64,000 nt of DNA, taken from positions 1 through 64,000 of the forward strand of contig CALIKQ010000011.1 in assembly GCA_938017975.1 (NCBI GenBank), written 5' to 3'. Below are positions 27,545 to 36,276 of this stretch, in pieces. Source of the DNA: an uncultured Pseudomonadales bacterium. Lineage in GTDB: Bacteria; Pseudomonadota; Gammaproteobacteria; Pseudomonadales; Azotimanducaceae. Position numbers and translations under genes: made by a program. Position 1 is the first letter of the stretch; every line of letters begins with the position of its first letter. Below the pieces are notes generated by a model. The model worked only from the letters and a program-made list of their open reading frames with translations, was not told the DNA's origin and did no database searches.

Positions 27545-27966
27545 TCAAGGTCCAAGAAATGGATGATGTATTGACGGCTTTGTTTCGGTCGGTTGAAACA
27601 ATCGCAGTGATCGGTTTGTCCCCTGATCCTTCGAAGGCGAGCTTTGGTGTTGCACAATATCTTCAGTCTCATTACCGGATTATTCCAATCAATCCCAATT
27701 ACGCTGAGGTGTTAGGGGAGACGTGTTACCCGGATTTGTCTGCGGTGCCGATCTCGATTGACTTGATTGATGTTTTTCAACGCAGTGAGCGTATTGCGCA
27801 TTTGGTGCCCGAGGCGATTGCCGCGGGTCCGATATGCTTCTGGATGCAATTGGGTATTGCGCACCGCGAGTCTGCATCGCTGTTATCGCAGGCAGGAATC
27901 ACTGTTATCGAGAATCGGTGTACAAAGATCGACCATCAGAGGTTGATCGGCCTTGGCCGTTTGTAA
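27541..27966 (+). CDS. CoA-binding domain protein (YccU-like)
   Basis: A small Rossmann protein related to the CoA-binding domain of succinyl-CoA synthetase. VIGLSPDPSKASFGVAQYL holds the nucleotide loop, and the later IPINPNYAEVLGETCYPDL and IDLIDVFQRSE fit the YccU family. The frame extends up to an ATG at 27517 inside the rhodanese gene; I prefer the GTG at 27541 because it overlaps the upstream stop as GTGA. An ATG at 27559 is also possible. Its role is not established; the family is seen as a CoA or CoA-thioester sensor. Confidence 0.85.
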   Translation: MIKVQEMDDVLTALFRSVETIAVIGLSPDPSKASFGVAQYLQSHYRIIPINPNYAEVLGETCYPDLSAVPISIDLIDVFQRSERIAHLVPEAIAAGPICFWMQLGIAHRESASLLSQAGITVIENRCTKIDHQRLIGLGRL

Positions 27967-28160
27967 GATTACAGCTTGTATTGCATTGAACGAAGGTCCC
28001 GGCGTTCCTGCGGGTGAGCCTATAAACCAGACTCAAAGATCTGGATCGGAGGGACTTACGGTCCTTTGATGAGGAGATTCTGTGTGTTTATCCAAGAAAT
28101 TCAAATGACCCAGAGTGTTGATGATTCGCTCATCGCTGGGGTTCAAACACCGCCCTGCAA

Positions 28161-28210
28161 GGCAGGTTGATTTGTCTTGATATCAGGCAGGTTGATTTGT
28201 CTTGTTATGA
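28161..28210. repeat. Two tandem copies of a 25-bp unit
   Basis: The units at 28161-28185 and 28186-28210 share GGCAGGTTGATTTGTCTTG and differ at only two of 25 positions. The 25-bp period is close to two and a half helical turns, so bound proteins would face different sides of the DNA. It may be an operator duplication or simple slippage. Confidence 0.8.
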
Positions 28211-28221
28211 GGATAACAGCA

Positions 28222-28244
28222 GTTTAGATTGAGGGTGTCTAAAC
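28222..28244. promoter_or_regulatory. Inverted repeat, candidate operator
   Basis: GTTTAGA at 28222-28228 and TCTAAAC at 28238-28244 form perfect 7-bp arms around a 9-bp spacer. This is the shape expected for a dimeric winged-helix regulator, and the next gene encodes one. Confidence 0.4.
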
Positions 28245-28285
28245 AGAGGTTTGTAGTTAATTTTGGGGCCGTTTGATTGGCGCGA

Positions 28286-28304
28286 GAGGAAAAGGAATTT
28301 CCTC
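28286..28304 (+). promoter_or_regulatory. Leader hairpin before the winged-helix regulator
   Basis: GAGGAAA at 28286-28292 pairs with TTTCCTC at 28298-28304 around a 5-nt loop, about 32 nt before the start codon. It could be a DNA palindrome for a regulator or an RNA hairpin in the leader. Confidence 0.35.
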
Positions 28305-28336
28305 CTCAGGCGGACCGGTGATGAAAGGGAGAATTC

Positions 28337-29101
28337 ATGGGCTCAGATCTTTATTTCGCAAGGTCGTCCGCTGGACAAAAGTCTCGAACAGCTGCGACTC
28401 ATTTGAAGGCGCTGGTCGATAGTGTGTGTTGGTTTATGACCAATATGCAGACATCAAAAACAAGTATCAGGGCCTATCGGTTAAAAAGTTTTCTCAACGC
28501 TGCCTTTTTTGATGTACAAAACGCCGTGCCTTTTGACATCGAATTCATCGCTGGTGAAATAGAAGAATCGCCTGAATTCGTGACCCGTCGTTTGATGACA
28601 CTGTTCGATGCTGGAAGGATCTGTCATGAAGACGGCTGGCTCTTTCCAGAGATCTCGCTCATCGAGACACATCGCAATTGTTTTGTGGACAACAACGTTC
28701 CATTTCGGCTAACCGAAAATCGATTCAAAATCCAAGCGCCCTATCCATTGATTGGGCTGTCAGGCAAATATGCCCAGCGCTTACGCGATTGCGGCGAACG
28801 CGTTACCTTGTCCCAGCTCTGTGTCGAGTTAGCGCTGTGGGAGGCAAATTGTTTGAGGGGCCAGACAGGTATGACGGCGTCTGAGATTGGGCATCGAATC
28901 AATCTGCAAAAAAGCACCTTATCAACGTGTATCAAAGCCATGTGCGAGCATGGGCAGCTCGAGGTAAAACCCCATTCTTGGGATGAGCGAAAAACGTTGC
29001 TGACGTTGAATCCGAGTCATCCCGCTTATCGAGAAAAGTATCAAATACTCAAAGCCGGTTTGCCGACATCCTCGACTGAAATGCAGTTGCAGTTGGCCTG
29101 A
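28337..29101 (+). CDS. Winged-helix (MarR-like) transcriptional regulator
   Basis: A 254-residue protein with a probable DNA-binding winged helix in its C-terminal half: MTASEIGHRINLQKSTLSTCIKAMCEHGQLEVKPHSWDERKTLLTLN has the helix-turn-helix followed by the wing with DERK, as in MarR proteins. An earlier segment (PFDIEFIAGEIEESPEFVTRRLMTLFDAGRICHEDGW) looks like a second, degenerate winged helix, so the protein may be a tandem HTH. AAAGGGAG precedes the ATG. The ligand is unknown. It stands alone between repeat-rich and empty regions. Confidence 0.75.
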   Translation: MGSDLYFARSSAGQKSRTAATHLKALVDSVCWFMTNMQTSKTSIRAYRLKSFLNAAFFDVQNAVPFDIEFIAGEIEESPEFVTRRLMTLFDAGRICHEDGWLFPEISLIETHRNCFVDNNVPFRLTENRFKIQAPYPLIGLSGKYAQRLRDCGERVTLSQLCVELALWEANCLRGQTGMTASEIGHRINLQKSTLSTCIKAMCEHGQLEVKPHSWDERKTLLTLNPSHPAYREKYQILKAGLPTSSTEMQLQLA

Positions 29102-29442
29102 CGATTTGAACCAAGGGCAAGCAACCAAAAGGATCGCTGCCAGGATGTTAAAAAAGGCGTCTGATAGGCAATGATGCGTGGCGACTCTGATTTAAAATAA
29201 GGGATCATCTGCTCGAGCACTGTTTAAATTGTCAGGGTTAGAACAATTCAGGTTGCGAAACTGTCAGTGCCATTAGACTCTAGAAAAAAGACATTGTCGC
29301 TGACTTGAATTGCCTTGATCAGATGTCAGGGAACACCCCACAAGGTTTGTTACCAGAATAGCTGTGCCGTCCTTTTTATGGGGAATTAAATTTAGAACAA
29401 GCGCCCAAAGTTAACCCTCTGAATTGTCGCTATTTCGGCTCG
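29102..29442. other. Intergenic region, nothing recognised
   Basis: 341 bp between the convergent regulator and kinase-fold genes. I see no credible reading frame, no RNA gene and no clear terminator. The base composition is somewhat AT-richer than the coding DNA. Confidence 0.5.
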
Positions 29443-30435
29443 TTAAAATGCTGGAAGCTGTGTTGAGGGCTCGGTCTCTGGATCCATTGTGACAACTTGC
29501 TGGGCCGAGCTTTCTATGAAGGTCTTTGAGCATCGTTCCATTCGGTTGACGACCTTTGCATCAAGTCCCCAGTCGCCCATGAATTTAAGGGCGGCGGAGC
29601 CTACAAAAACCTGCCAAAGTGCTAATCGCCAACGGTCGATTGGCAATCGCTGAGCGTAGTGCTTGGTAAACTGTTGTGCAGTTGCATCGTCGAACTTCCA
29701 GAGTATTTCTAATCTCGCAGTTGCTAGATCGCACATGGGATCTCCGATTGCTGCATCCTCCCAGTCTAAGATACCGACGAGCTGGTCTTGATCCCAAATC
29801 AGGTTTCCGGCCCAAAAGTCACCGTGCAACAAAGAGGGGGTGCCCGAATATTCGCAGAATCGATTGTCGCTTAATAATCTGCGAAGTTGAGACCAGAGAG
29901 CGCCAGAGGGCAGATAATCATAGAGTTCTGGAATAGGATTTGTCCGGCTAGGTAGTTTTTTAAGCGCGCTGATTGGGGCCTTGTGAATCTGCACCAGTGC
30001 TTCAGCCATGGCTTCGAGCCTGGCTCTTAGATCACCATCGCCCAAGTCGGTGCTGCCTGAGATGAAGGCCATGACCCAAAAAGGTTCGCCAAATTCAGTT
30101 GTATCCAAGCAGACAGCCAAAGGTTCAGGAACGCAAAAGCCTTGTCGATAAAGTGCATGGGCCAATTCATATTCCCGTGAGATCGCAATACTCGCGGCGG
30201 TTTGGGTGTCTGCTTTTTTGTTTTGCCGTAAGACCCATTGAGCCCGATATCCTTGATGGTCTTTAACTTGAAGCAAAAAGACGTCCGCAGACACGCCGCC
30301 GAGCAGCCGTCGCCCCGCCACGAGGCGCATTTTTGGGTCGATGAGGCTGATCGCGAAGTTGTATAAAGAGGAATCCATGGCCAAAGTATGCCAGATCAGA
30401 ATCAGGTCATGATGGTAAAGCCTCGATATTGTCAT
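29443..30435 (-). CDS. Aminoglycoside-phosphotransferase-fold (APH) kinase-like protein
   Basis: A kinase-like protein of the APH/choline kinase type. LLGGVSADVFLLQV corresponds to the nucleotide loop, VLRQNKK holds the ATP lysine, LLHGDFWAGNLIW is the catalytic loop with the aspartate, and GILDWEDAAIGDPMCDLA supplies the metal-binding aspartate. Relatives are often found with acyl-CoA dehydrogenase genes (ACAD10/11-like), where they phosphorylate hydroxyacyl-CoA; that may apply in this acyl-CoA-rich genome but is inference. The start is uncertain: the ATG at 30378 would give a more usual N-terminus. Confidence 0.85.
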   Translation of the reverse strand: MTISRLYHHDLILIWHTLAMDSSLYNFAISLIDPKMRLVAGRRLLGGVSADVFLLQVKDHQGYRAQWVLRQNKKADTQTAASIAISREYELAHALYRQGFCVPEPLAVCLDTTEFGEPFWVMAFISGSTDLGDGDLRARLEAMAEALVQIHKAPISALKKLPSRTNPIPELYDYLPSGALWSQLRRLLSDNRFCEYSGTPSLLHGDFWAGNLIWDQDQLVGILDWEDAAIGDPMCDLATARLEILWKFDDATAQQFTKHYAQRLPIDRWRLALWQVFVGSAALKFMGDWGLDAKVVNRMERCSKTFIESSAQQVVTMDPETEPSTQLPAF

Positions 30436-30611
30436 CGCAGTTAAAGTGAATCTTAAACCGTGTAAGAGGACCTTGAAGATTCGAAATCGAGGGTCAACCT
30501 GGCCTCACTCAATGCAACGTTCTTGACCAGGGCGCGCATTGCCTTCGTATCTTGTCCGATCCCGGAACGAACGATTTTATGTGACAATGTTCACGAAATT
30601 TAGGAGTGAAT

Positions 30612-32291
30612 ATGAGGCTTAAATCGATTTGTCTGGGGTTGCTCGCAAGCGCTTTCACGATGTCGTCCGCCGCCGATACAGTGTTCGAAAACGGTGTGGT
30701 GTATACCCTTGATGAGGCGTCTTCAAGGGTGAGCGCACTCTGCGTAAGCGACACTGGACGGCTGAAAACGCTGGAAACTTGCGAGCCGAATAAAAAAATA
30801 GACCTGTCTGGTCAGGTAGTGATCCCAGGGTTCGTTGAAGGCCACGGTCATTTGATGGGTTATGGGGAGGCGCAGCTCAACTTAAATTTAGCGACAGCAC
30901 AAAATCTTGATGAACTCGTGGCGCAAGTCGCTGCGGCAGTTGATCAGGCAGAACCGGGGGAATGGATCCTGGGCCGTGGCTGGCACCAAAGTAAGTGGAA
31001 CGAGACGCCTAAAATGGTAAAAGGGTTCCAAACCAACGAGACGCTCAATCGCGTTTCTCCAGACAATCCAGTGTTTTTAAAACATGCCAGTGGCCATGCT
31101 GCTTTTGTTAACGATCGAGCACTGGAGATCGCCGGTATTGATGAAAAAACCCGAGTTGCTGGTGATGGAGAAATCATCCGTGATACGACAGGGCGAGCAA
31201 CCGGCGTGCTCAATGAGCGCGCGCAAAATCTTGTCAGTCGATTTGTGCCCGCACTGAGTCGATCTCAGCGCGAGCGAGCGCTTGAATTAGCGCTCGATGG
31301 ATTGGCGAATGTCGGGATCACCAGTTTCCAAGATGCGGGGGCATCTCAGAGCGATATTCGTCTTTTTCAGTCGTTTTTAGAGGAAGGCCGGTTAACAGCG
31401 CGGGTTTACGCCATGATTACGGGTGGAGACAGTGACATGCTCGCGGATTGGATGGAGCGTGGACCTTTGATCGATGCGGGTAATGGCAAGTTGACCGTGC
31501 GCAGCATTAAGTTAGTGGCTGACGGCGCGCTTGGGTCCAGAGGCGCGTGGTTACTTGAACCTTATTCTGACCGAGCAGGACACTCGGGTCTGCCAACAAT
31601 GCCTGTCGCTGATATGGCTGATATTAGCCATCTGGCCTATCGCAACGGTTTTCAAGTAGCGATCCACGCCATTGGCGATCGCGCGAACAAGGAAGTGCTC
31701 GATATTTTTGATGCGCTATTTGACGGCCGAGATCGGGGTGTTCGGTTTCGGATTGAACATGCCCAGCATTTGCACCCAGACGACATTCCAAGATTTGGAC
31801 AGTTGGGCGTTATCCCCTCGATGCAGGGTATTCATATGAGCTCTGATCGGCCCTGGGCCATAGACCGGTTAGGTGCCGACCGCATTCGTTCGGGGGCCTA
31901 CATGTGGAAGAGTCTTATTGAATCAGGTGCTGTCTTGGTTAATGGTACCGACGTGCCGGTAGAACCGGTAAACCCTTTTGCCTCCTATTATGCTTTGGTG
32001 ACCCGAATGACGCTGGCAGGCTATCCGGAAGGCGGCTATGAACCCAGTGAGCGCTTGAATCGTGAAACGGCTTTAAAAACTTATACCGTCAATCCCGCGT
32101 TCGGGGCCTTTGAGGAAGCCTTCAAAGGCAGTCTAGAGCCGGGGAAGGCCGCTGACTTTATTGTTTTGGATCGTGATTTGTTGACGGTTGCTGTAGCTGA
32201 CATTCCCGGCACGAAAGTACTGATGACCGTTATGGATGGATCAATAATCTATAAATCTGATGCCGCAATGTTTCAGCCCCAGGTGAAATGA
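30612..32291 (+). CDS. Exported amidohydrolase (amidohydrolase 3 / YtcJ-like)
   Basis: A metal-dependent hydrolase of 559 residues with a signal peptide: MRLKSICLGLLASAFTMSSA, cleaved near residue 20, so it works in the periplasm. VIPGFVEGHGHLMGYG has the HxH metal pair. Further metal residues are expected in IKLVADGALGSRGAWL, QVAIHAIGDRANKEVLD and FRIEHAQHLHPDD. The C-terminal GSLEPGKAADFIVLDRDLL closes the composite domain. TAGGAG at 30601-30606 selects the ATG at 30612 rather than the upstream GTG. The stop overlaps ppnN by 4 bp (ATGA). Confidence 0.9.
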   Translation: MRLKSICLGLLASAFTMSSAADTVFENGVVYTLDEASSRVSALCVSDTGRLKTLETCEPNKKIDLSGQVVIPGFVEGHGHLMGYGEAQLNLNLATAQNLDELVAQVAAAVDQAEPGEWILGRGWHQSKWNETPKMVKGFQTNETLNRVSPDNPVFLKHASGHAAFVNDRALEIAGIDEKTRVAGDGEIIRDTTGRATGVLNERAQNLVSRFVPALSRSQRERALELALDGLANVGITSFQDAGASQSDIRLFQSFLEEGRLTARVYAMITGGDSDMLADWMERGPLIDAGNGKLTVRSIKLVADGALGSRGAWLLEPYSDRAGHSGLPTMPVADMADISHLAYRNGFQVAIHAIGDRANKEVLDIFDALFDGRDRGVRFRIEHAQHLHPDDIPRFGQLGVIPSMQGIHMSSDRPWAIDRLGADRIRSGAYMWKSLIESGAVLVNGTDVPVEPVNPFASYYALVTRMTLAGYPEGGYEPSERLNRETALKTYTVNPAFGAFEEAFKGSLEPGKAADFIVLDRDLLTVAVADIPGTKVLMTVMDGSIIYKSDAAMFQPQVK

Positions 32292-33643
32292 TGGAGAAGG
32301 TTAACGTCAAAATCAGCCCGAGAGGACAGCTTGAAGTCCTTTCCCAGCGGGAGGTCTCCTCGCTTTTAGACAGTTCGCAAACTGGTCTTTACAGCCTCTA
32401 TCGAAATTGTTCGTTGGCCGTACTCAACAGCGGGGCCGATGTTGACGATACTCGAAGCCTTTTGGATGCTTACGCAGATTTTGAAATTAAGCTTCTCCAA
32501 GAGGATCGAGGGATACGCTTAGAGCTGAAACAAGCGCCTCCAACCGCTTTTGTAAATGGAATGATGTTAGCGGGTATTCGGGAGCATCTTTTTTCGGTGC
32601 TCAGGGATATTTTATACGTGAACACGCACATGCAAACGGAGCGCCCCACAGGTGATGGGTTTACGCATGGGGTGTTCGATATTCTAAGAAATGCTGGGGT
32701 GCTTAAAAGCGATGCGCCGCCGAAGATGGTGGTGTGTTGGGGAGGGCACACGATTTCTAGACCAGAATATCAATATACAAAAGACGTTGGCTATCAGTTG
32801 GGCTTGCGAGGGCTAGACATTTGCACTGGGTGCGGGGATGGTGCGATGAAAGGTCCCATGAAGGGCGCGGCCATTGGTCACGCAAAGCAGCGTATAAAAA
32901 CAGGCCGATACTTGGGAATTTCTGAGCCCGGGATTATTGGTGCTGAACCCCCGAACCCGATTGTGAATGAACTTGTGATCATGCCTGATATTGAAATGCG
33001 TCTAGAGGCATTTGTCAGACTGGGTCACGCTTTCGTTGTGTTTCCTGGTGGGGCTGGAACGGCAGAAGAAATATTTTATTTGATCGGCCTTTTGCTGTCG
33101 GAAGAGAACCGGAATATTCCTTTTCCATTGATCTTTACAGGGCCAGAATCCGCGCGATCCTATTTTGAGGAAATTGATCGACTGTTGGTCTCACTTCTGG
33201 GGGAATCTGTCCGCGATCGATATACCATTATTATCGATGATCCAGAAGCGGCGGCGGATGCTGTTTTCACTGGGATTCGCACGGTCAGGAAGTTCCGAAA
33301 AGCCAGAAGTGACGCTTACTATTTTAATTGGTCGATTCAAGTCCCGGCAGCGTTGCAGTCTCGATTCGTACCAACGCATGAGTCTATGAGTGGTTTGAAC
33401 CTTCATCTCGATCAGCCCGCGGTTGATCTTTGCTATGAAATTCGTCGGGCATTCTCGGGAATTGTTGCGGGAACGATAAAAGAACAGGGCCAGCAGGAAG
33501 TGGCAAGATTGGGGCCGTTTCAAATCTCTGGAGATCGACGGGTTGTCGATCAGCTGGGGGATCTCTTGGATCAATTTGTGCTTCAGAAGCGACTGAAGGT
33601 CGCATCCCAAAATCATCGACCCTGCTATGAGGTGAGGGCTTAG
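32288..33643 (+). CDS. ppnN: Nucleotide 5'-monophosphate nucleosidase PpnN (LOG/YgdH family)
   Basis: Cleaves purine and pyrimidine nucleoside monophosphates to base plus ribose 5-phosphate. The 451 residues match PpnN/YgdH, including the N-terminal regulatory part, the Rossmann core VVCWGGHTIS...GLDICTGCGDGAMKGPMKGA and the LOG signature FPGGAGTAEEIFYLIGLLL. In E. coli PpnN is stimulated by (p)ppGpp; whether that holds here cannot be seen. It starts at an ATG overlapping the amidohydrolase stop, so the two genes are coupled, an arrangement that suggests salvage or turnover of nucleobase-like compounds. Confidence 0.94.
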   Translation: MMEKVNVKISPRGQLEVLSQREVSSLLDSSQTGLYSLYRNCSLAVLNSGADVDDTRSLLDAYADFEIKLLQEDRGIRLELKQAPPTAFVNGMMLAGIREHLFSVLRDILYVNTHMQTERPTGDGFTHGVFDILRNAGVLKSDAPPKMVVCWGGHTISRPEYQYTKDVGYQLGLRGLDICTGCGDGAMKGPMKGAAIGHAKQRIKTGRYLGISEPGIIGAEPPNPIVNELVIMPDIEMRLEAFVRLGHAFVVFPGGAGTAEEIFYLIGLLLSEENRNIPFPLIFTGPESARSYFEEIDRLLVSLLGESVRDRYTIIIDDPEAAADAVFTGIRTVRKFRKARSDAYYFNWSIQVPAALQSRFVPTHESMSGLNLHLDQPAVDLCYEIRRAFSGIVAGTIKEQGQQEVARLGPFQISGDRRVVDQLGDLLDQFVLQKRLKVASQNHRPCYEVRA

Positions 33644-33707
33644 GGGTATCGTTTATTTATGCCACAAAAGCCAAGGTCCCCTTATGAAAATAAATTAAAA
33701 CTGCAGA

Positions 33708-34898
33708 TTATGTGTGGTCTGCATTTTCGATCAACATCGCCATACCTTGGCCAGCGCCCATGCACATTGCGAGCATTGCGAAGCGGGCGCCGGTTTCTTG
33801 TAAATGCTGGGATGCATTGAGCATCATGCGAAGGCCGGTCACCCCCGGTGGGTGCCCTACTGAAATGCCGCCTCCATAAAGGTTGTGTCGGTCTCTGGGA
33901 ATACCCAGTTGGGCTTCAACATGGAGGTTTACGACCGCGAAGGCCTCATTGACCTCAAAGTAATCAACGTCAGAAATGGTTCGACCAGCTCGAGCAAGGC
34001 ACTGCTCAATCGCAGGAACTGGGCCATGGCCCATAAGACTGGGTTCAACGCCAACAACTGCCCAATCAACGACTCTTGCAATGGGTTTGATACCAGCGGA
34101 CTCCAGGCTTTCTCGTGATCCCACGGGTATTGCAGCAGCGCCATCGGTAACGCCTGAGGCATTGCCTGCCGTGACTTTGCCATCCGCCTGAAAGGCTGGT
34201 GATAGGCGCGCAAGTCGCTCGAGAGTTATCCCTTCGCGGGGGGACTCATCAACAGAAAACGTGCGACTGGATTTGCCTTCGGGTACTAAGACTGGGTGAA
34301 TCTGGCGCTCAAGGAATCCTGATTCGATCGCGGCCAGCGCTCTCGCTTGGCTTTGCACTGCGTACTCATCCATAGGGCTGCGTTCGTATCCATATTTGGC
34401 GGCCAAATTCTCAGCGGTATCACCCATGTACTCGAGACTAAAGGGGCAGCGATAACACCATTCCAGCATGTCCTCGAGTTGTTGATGTCCCCGTGCATTG
34501 CCCCAGCGTGAGGTCGTGACTGCAAAAGGCGCTCGACTGAACATTTCAGCACCCGCAGCAATCGCAAGTTGGCTTTGTCCAGTAGCGACCTGCTGTCCCG
34601 CAGAAATGATTGCCTGCAAGCCGCTGGCGCAGGCGCGAGAAACATCGAGCGCGGCAGCGTCGGCTGGCAATCCTCCTTTCATGCCGACGACCCGCGCGGC
34701 AAAGAGGGAGTCCTGGTCGGTGGGACAGGTCGTTGTGAATACAATATGGTCGAAGTTTTCAGGCGAGGCGCCAGATCTCTCGATACAGGCGCTAACAATT
34801 TCTGCAGACAGTCCCGTCATGGGTCTATCTCTTAGGGATCCGCCAAAATTGCCAAGAGCGGTGCGTACTCCGGATGCGACGTAGACGTTGCTGGTCAT
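33708..34898 (-). CDS. Acetyl-CoA C-acyltransferase (thiolase)
   Basis: A thiolase of 396 residues that cleaves 3-ketoacyl-CoA or joins two acetyl-CoA. The nucleophile is C90 in DVSRACASGLQAI. The other catalytic residues lie in GGGISVGHPPGVTGLRM (histidine) and MCMGAGQGMAMLI (second cysteine). NASGVTDGAAA is typical. The open frame runs 69 codons further upstream, but MTSNVYVASGVRTALG is the normal thiolase N-terminus, and the ATG at 34898 has AAGGA upstream. It would supply acetyl-CoA to the glyoxylate shunt. Confidence 0.95.
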   Translation of the reverse strand: MTSNVYVASGVRTALGNFGGSLRDRPMTGLSAEIVSACIERSGASPENFDHIVFTTTCPTDQDSLFAARVVGMKGGLPADAAALDVSRACASGLQAIISAGQQVATGQSQLAIAAGAEMFSRAPFAVTTSRWGNARGHQQLEDMLEWCYRCPFSLEYMGDTAENLAAKYGYERSPMDEYAVQSQARALAAIESGFLERQIHPVLVPEGKSSRTFSVDESPREGITLERLARLSPAFQADGKVTAGNASGVTDGAAAIPVGSRESLESAGIKPIARVVDWAVVGVEPSLMGHGPVPAIEQCLARAGRTISDVDYFEVNEAFAVVNLHVEAQLGIPRDRHNLYGGGISVGHPPGVTGLRMMLNASQHLQETGARFAMLAMCMGAGQGMAMLIENADHT

Positions 34899-35142
34899 GA
34901 TATGAGTCCTTGTGAATACTGACCGATAGAATACCACCATTGTTAGGGCAGTCTCGTGCTTAAACAGCTCAGTGGGCACCGCCTGCACACTCGAGCGCGT
35001 GGGGCTAAGTCCAAAGCAGGTCCTAATTTGAGGGATTGATTGATGGTTTTGCTGATAATTCGTTGATCGTGAGCTGCGACTTGCGTATTGTTCTTCGCCA
35101 ATCAAGTTATAAATCTGAATATTTTTTAAAGGAGAAAGCAGT

Positions 35143-36270
35143 ATGGCTGAGTCAGGACTACAGTTTCAGACACATATCAGCGCGGAAGGCGCGCTTACCT
35201 TGTCCTTAGTGAACGTTGATTTTCCTGATCCCAAAGAGGACGAAGTACTTGTTCGGGTTGAGGCGTCTCCAATTAATCCTTCTGATTTAGGGTTGTTATT
35301 TGGGCCTGCAGATATGAGCAATGCCGAGTACAGTGAGGTCAACGGCTTGCCTCAGGTTAAAGCCAAGGTGCCGGAACCAATGTTGCGTCACATCGGTGCC
35401 AGAGCGGGTCAGGCGTTGCCCGCGGGTAATGAGGGTGCGGGTACAGTCGTTCAGGCAGGTTCCAGTCCTGAGGCGCAGCAGCTGATGGGGAAGACAGTCG
35501 CAGTCTTAGGTGGAGCCATGTATTCGCAATACCGAGTTTTAAAAGTCAGTCAATGTCTGTTGATGAATGAGGGGGTGACGGCTAAACAAGGCGCGTCTTG
35601 TTTTGTCAATCCTTTAACAGCACTTGGTATGGTGGAAACCATGCGGCTTGAGGGTCACAGTGCATTGTTGCACACCGCAGCGGCCTCGAATCTCGGACAA
35701 ATGTTAGTGAAAATTTGCTTGGCCGATGGGGTCCCGTTGGTGAATGTCGTTCGCAAAGACGAGCATGTCTCGCTCCTCAAAGGATTGGGTGCCGCGTACG
35801 CGCTGAATTCCACCGATCCTGACTTCATGCAACACTTGGTCACTGCGCTGACCGAAACAGATGCGACTCTTGGTTTTGATGCGACCGGCGGTGGAACGCT
35901 TGCAGGTCAGATTCTTACCGCTATGGAAGTTGCTCAAAATGCCAAGATGGGAGAGTTTTCTCGTTATGGTTCTACCACCTACAAGCAAGTGTACATTTAT
36001 GGAGGGCTTGACCGGTCTGCGACGACGCTGAACCGGAGTTTCGGTATGGCATGGGGGTTAGGTGGATGGTTGCTGACGCCATTTTTGCAAAAAATCGGAC
36101 ATGAGGGTGCGCAAGCGCTCAGGCAGCGGGTAGCCGATGAGATCACCACTACCTTTGCGAGTCAGTACACCCAAGAGGTTTCTCTGGCTGGAATGTTGAG
36201 CCAAGATAATCTGGAGACCTACGCTAAGCAGGCCACCGGGGAGAAATATCTGGTTGTGCCTCAGACTTAA
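35143..36270 (+). CDS. Medium-chain dehydrogenase/reductase (zinc-independent, quinone-reductase-like)
   Basis: An MDR oxidoreductase of 375 residues. The N-terminal GroES-like domain (VLVRVEASPINPSDLGLLFGP) continues to GNEGAGTVVQAG, and the Rossmann half has LLHTAAASNLGQMLVKICLADG and VNVVRKDEHVSLLKGLGA. The catalytic and structural zinc cysteines of alcohol dehydrogenases are absent, so it is probably a NADPH-dependent enone or quinone reductase. AAAGGAG precedes the ATG. It converges with the CoA-transferase gene, leaving 6 bp between stops. Confidence 0.88.
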   Translation: MAESGLQFQTHISAEGALTLSLVNVDFPDPKEDEVLVRVEASPINPSDLGLLFGPADMSNAEYSEVNGLPQVKAKVPEPMLRHIGARAGQALPAGNEGAGTVVQAGSSPEAQQLMGKTVAVLGGAMYSQYRVLKVSQCLLMNEGVTAKQGASCFVNPLTALGMVETMRLEGHSALLHTAAASNLGQMLVKICLADGVPLVNVVRKDEHVSLLKGLGAAYALNSTDPDFMQHLVTALTETDATLGFDATGGGTLAGQILTAMEVAQNAKMGEFSRYGSTTYKQVYIYGGLDRSATTLNRSFGMAWGLGGWLLTPFLQKIGHEGAQALRQRVADEITTTFASQYTQEVSLAGMLSQDNLETYAKQATGEKYLVVPQT

Positions 36271-36276
36271 ATCACG

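Larger units (their letters stand above)
27967..28336. other. Non-coding region with repeats upstream of winged-helix regulator
   Basis: 370 bp without a gene. It contains a tandem 25-bp duplication (28161-28210), a dyad of 7-bp arms (28222-28244) and a 7-bp hairpin with a 5-nt loop (28286-28304), all upstream of the regulator at 28337. The concentration of repeats suggests operator sites, possibly for self-regulation. Confidence 0.6.

Noticed and set aside
35064-35088. TGATC-N15-CGTAT before the MDR gene as an ECF promoter
   Set aside because: The 15-bp spacer is two shorter than the matched pair, so recognition is unlikely.
33708-35105. 69-residue N-terminal extension of the thiolase
   Set aside because: Low-complexity polar sequence with no family match; the internal ATG at 34898 has an SD and gives the standard thiolase N-terminus.
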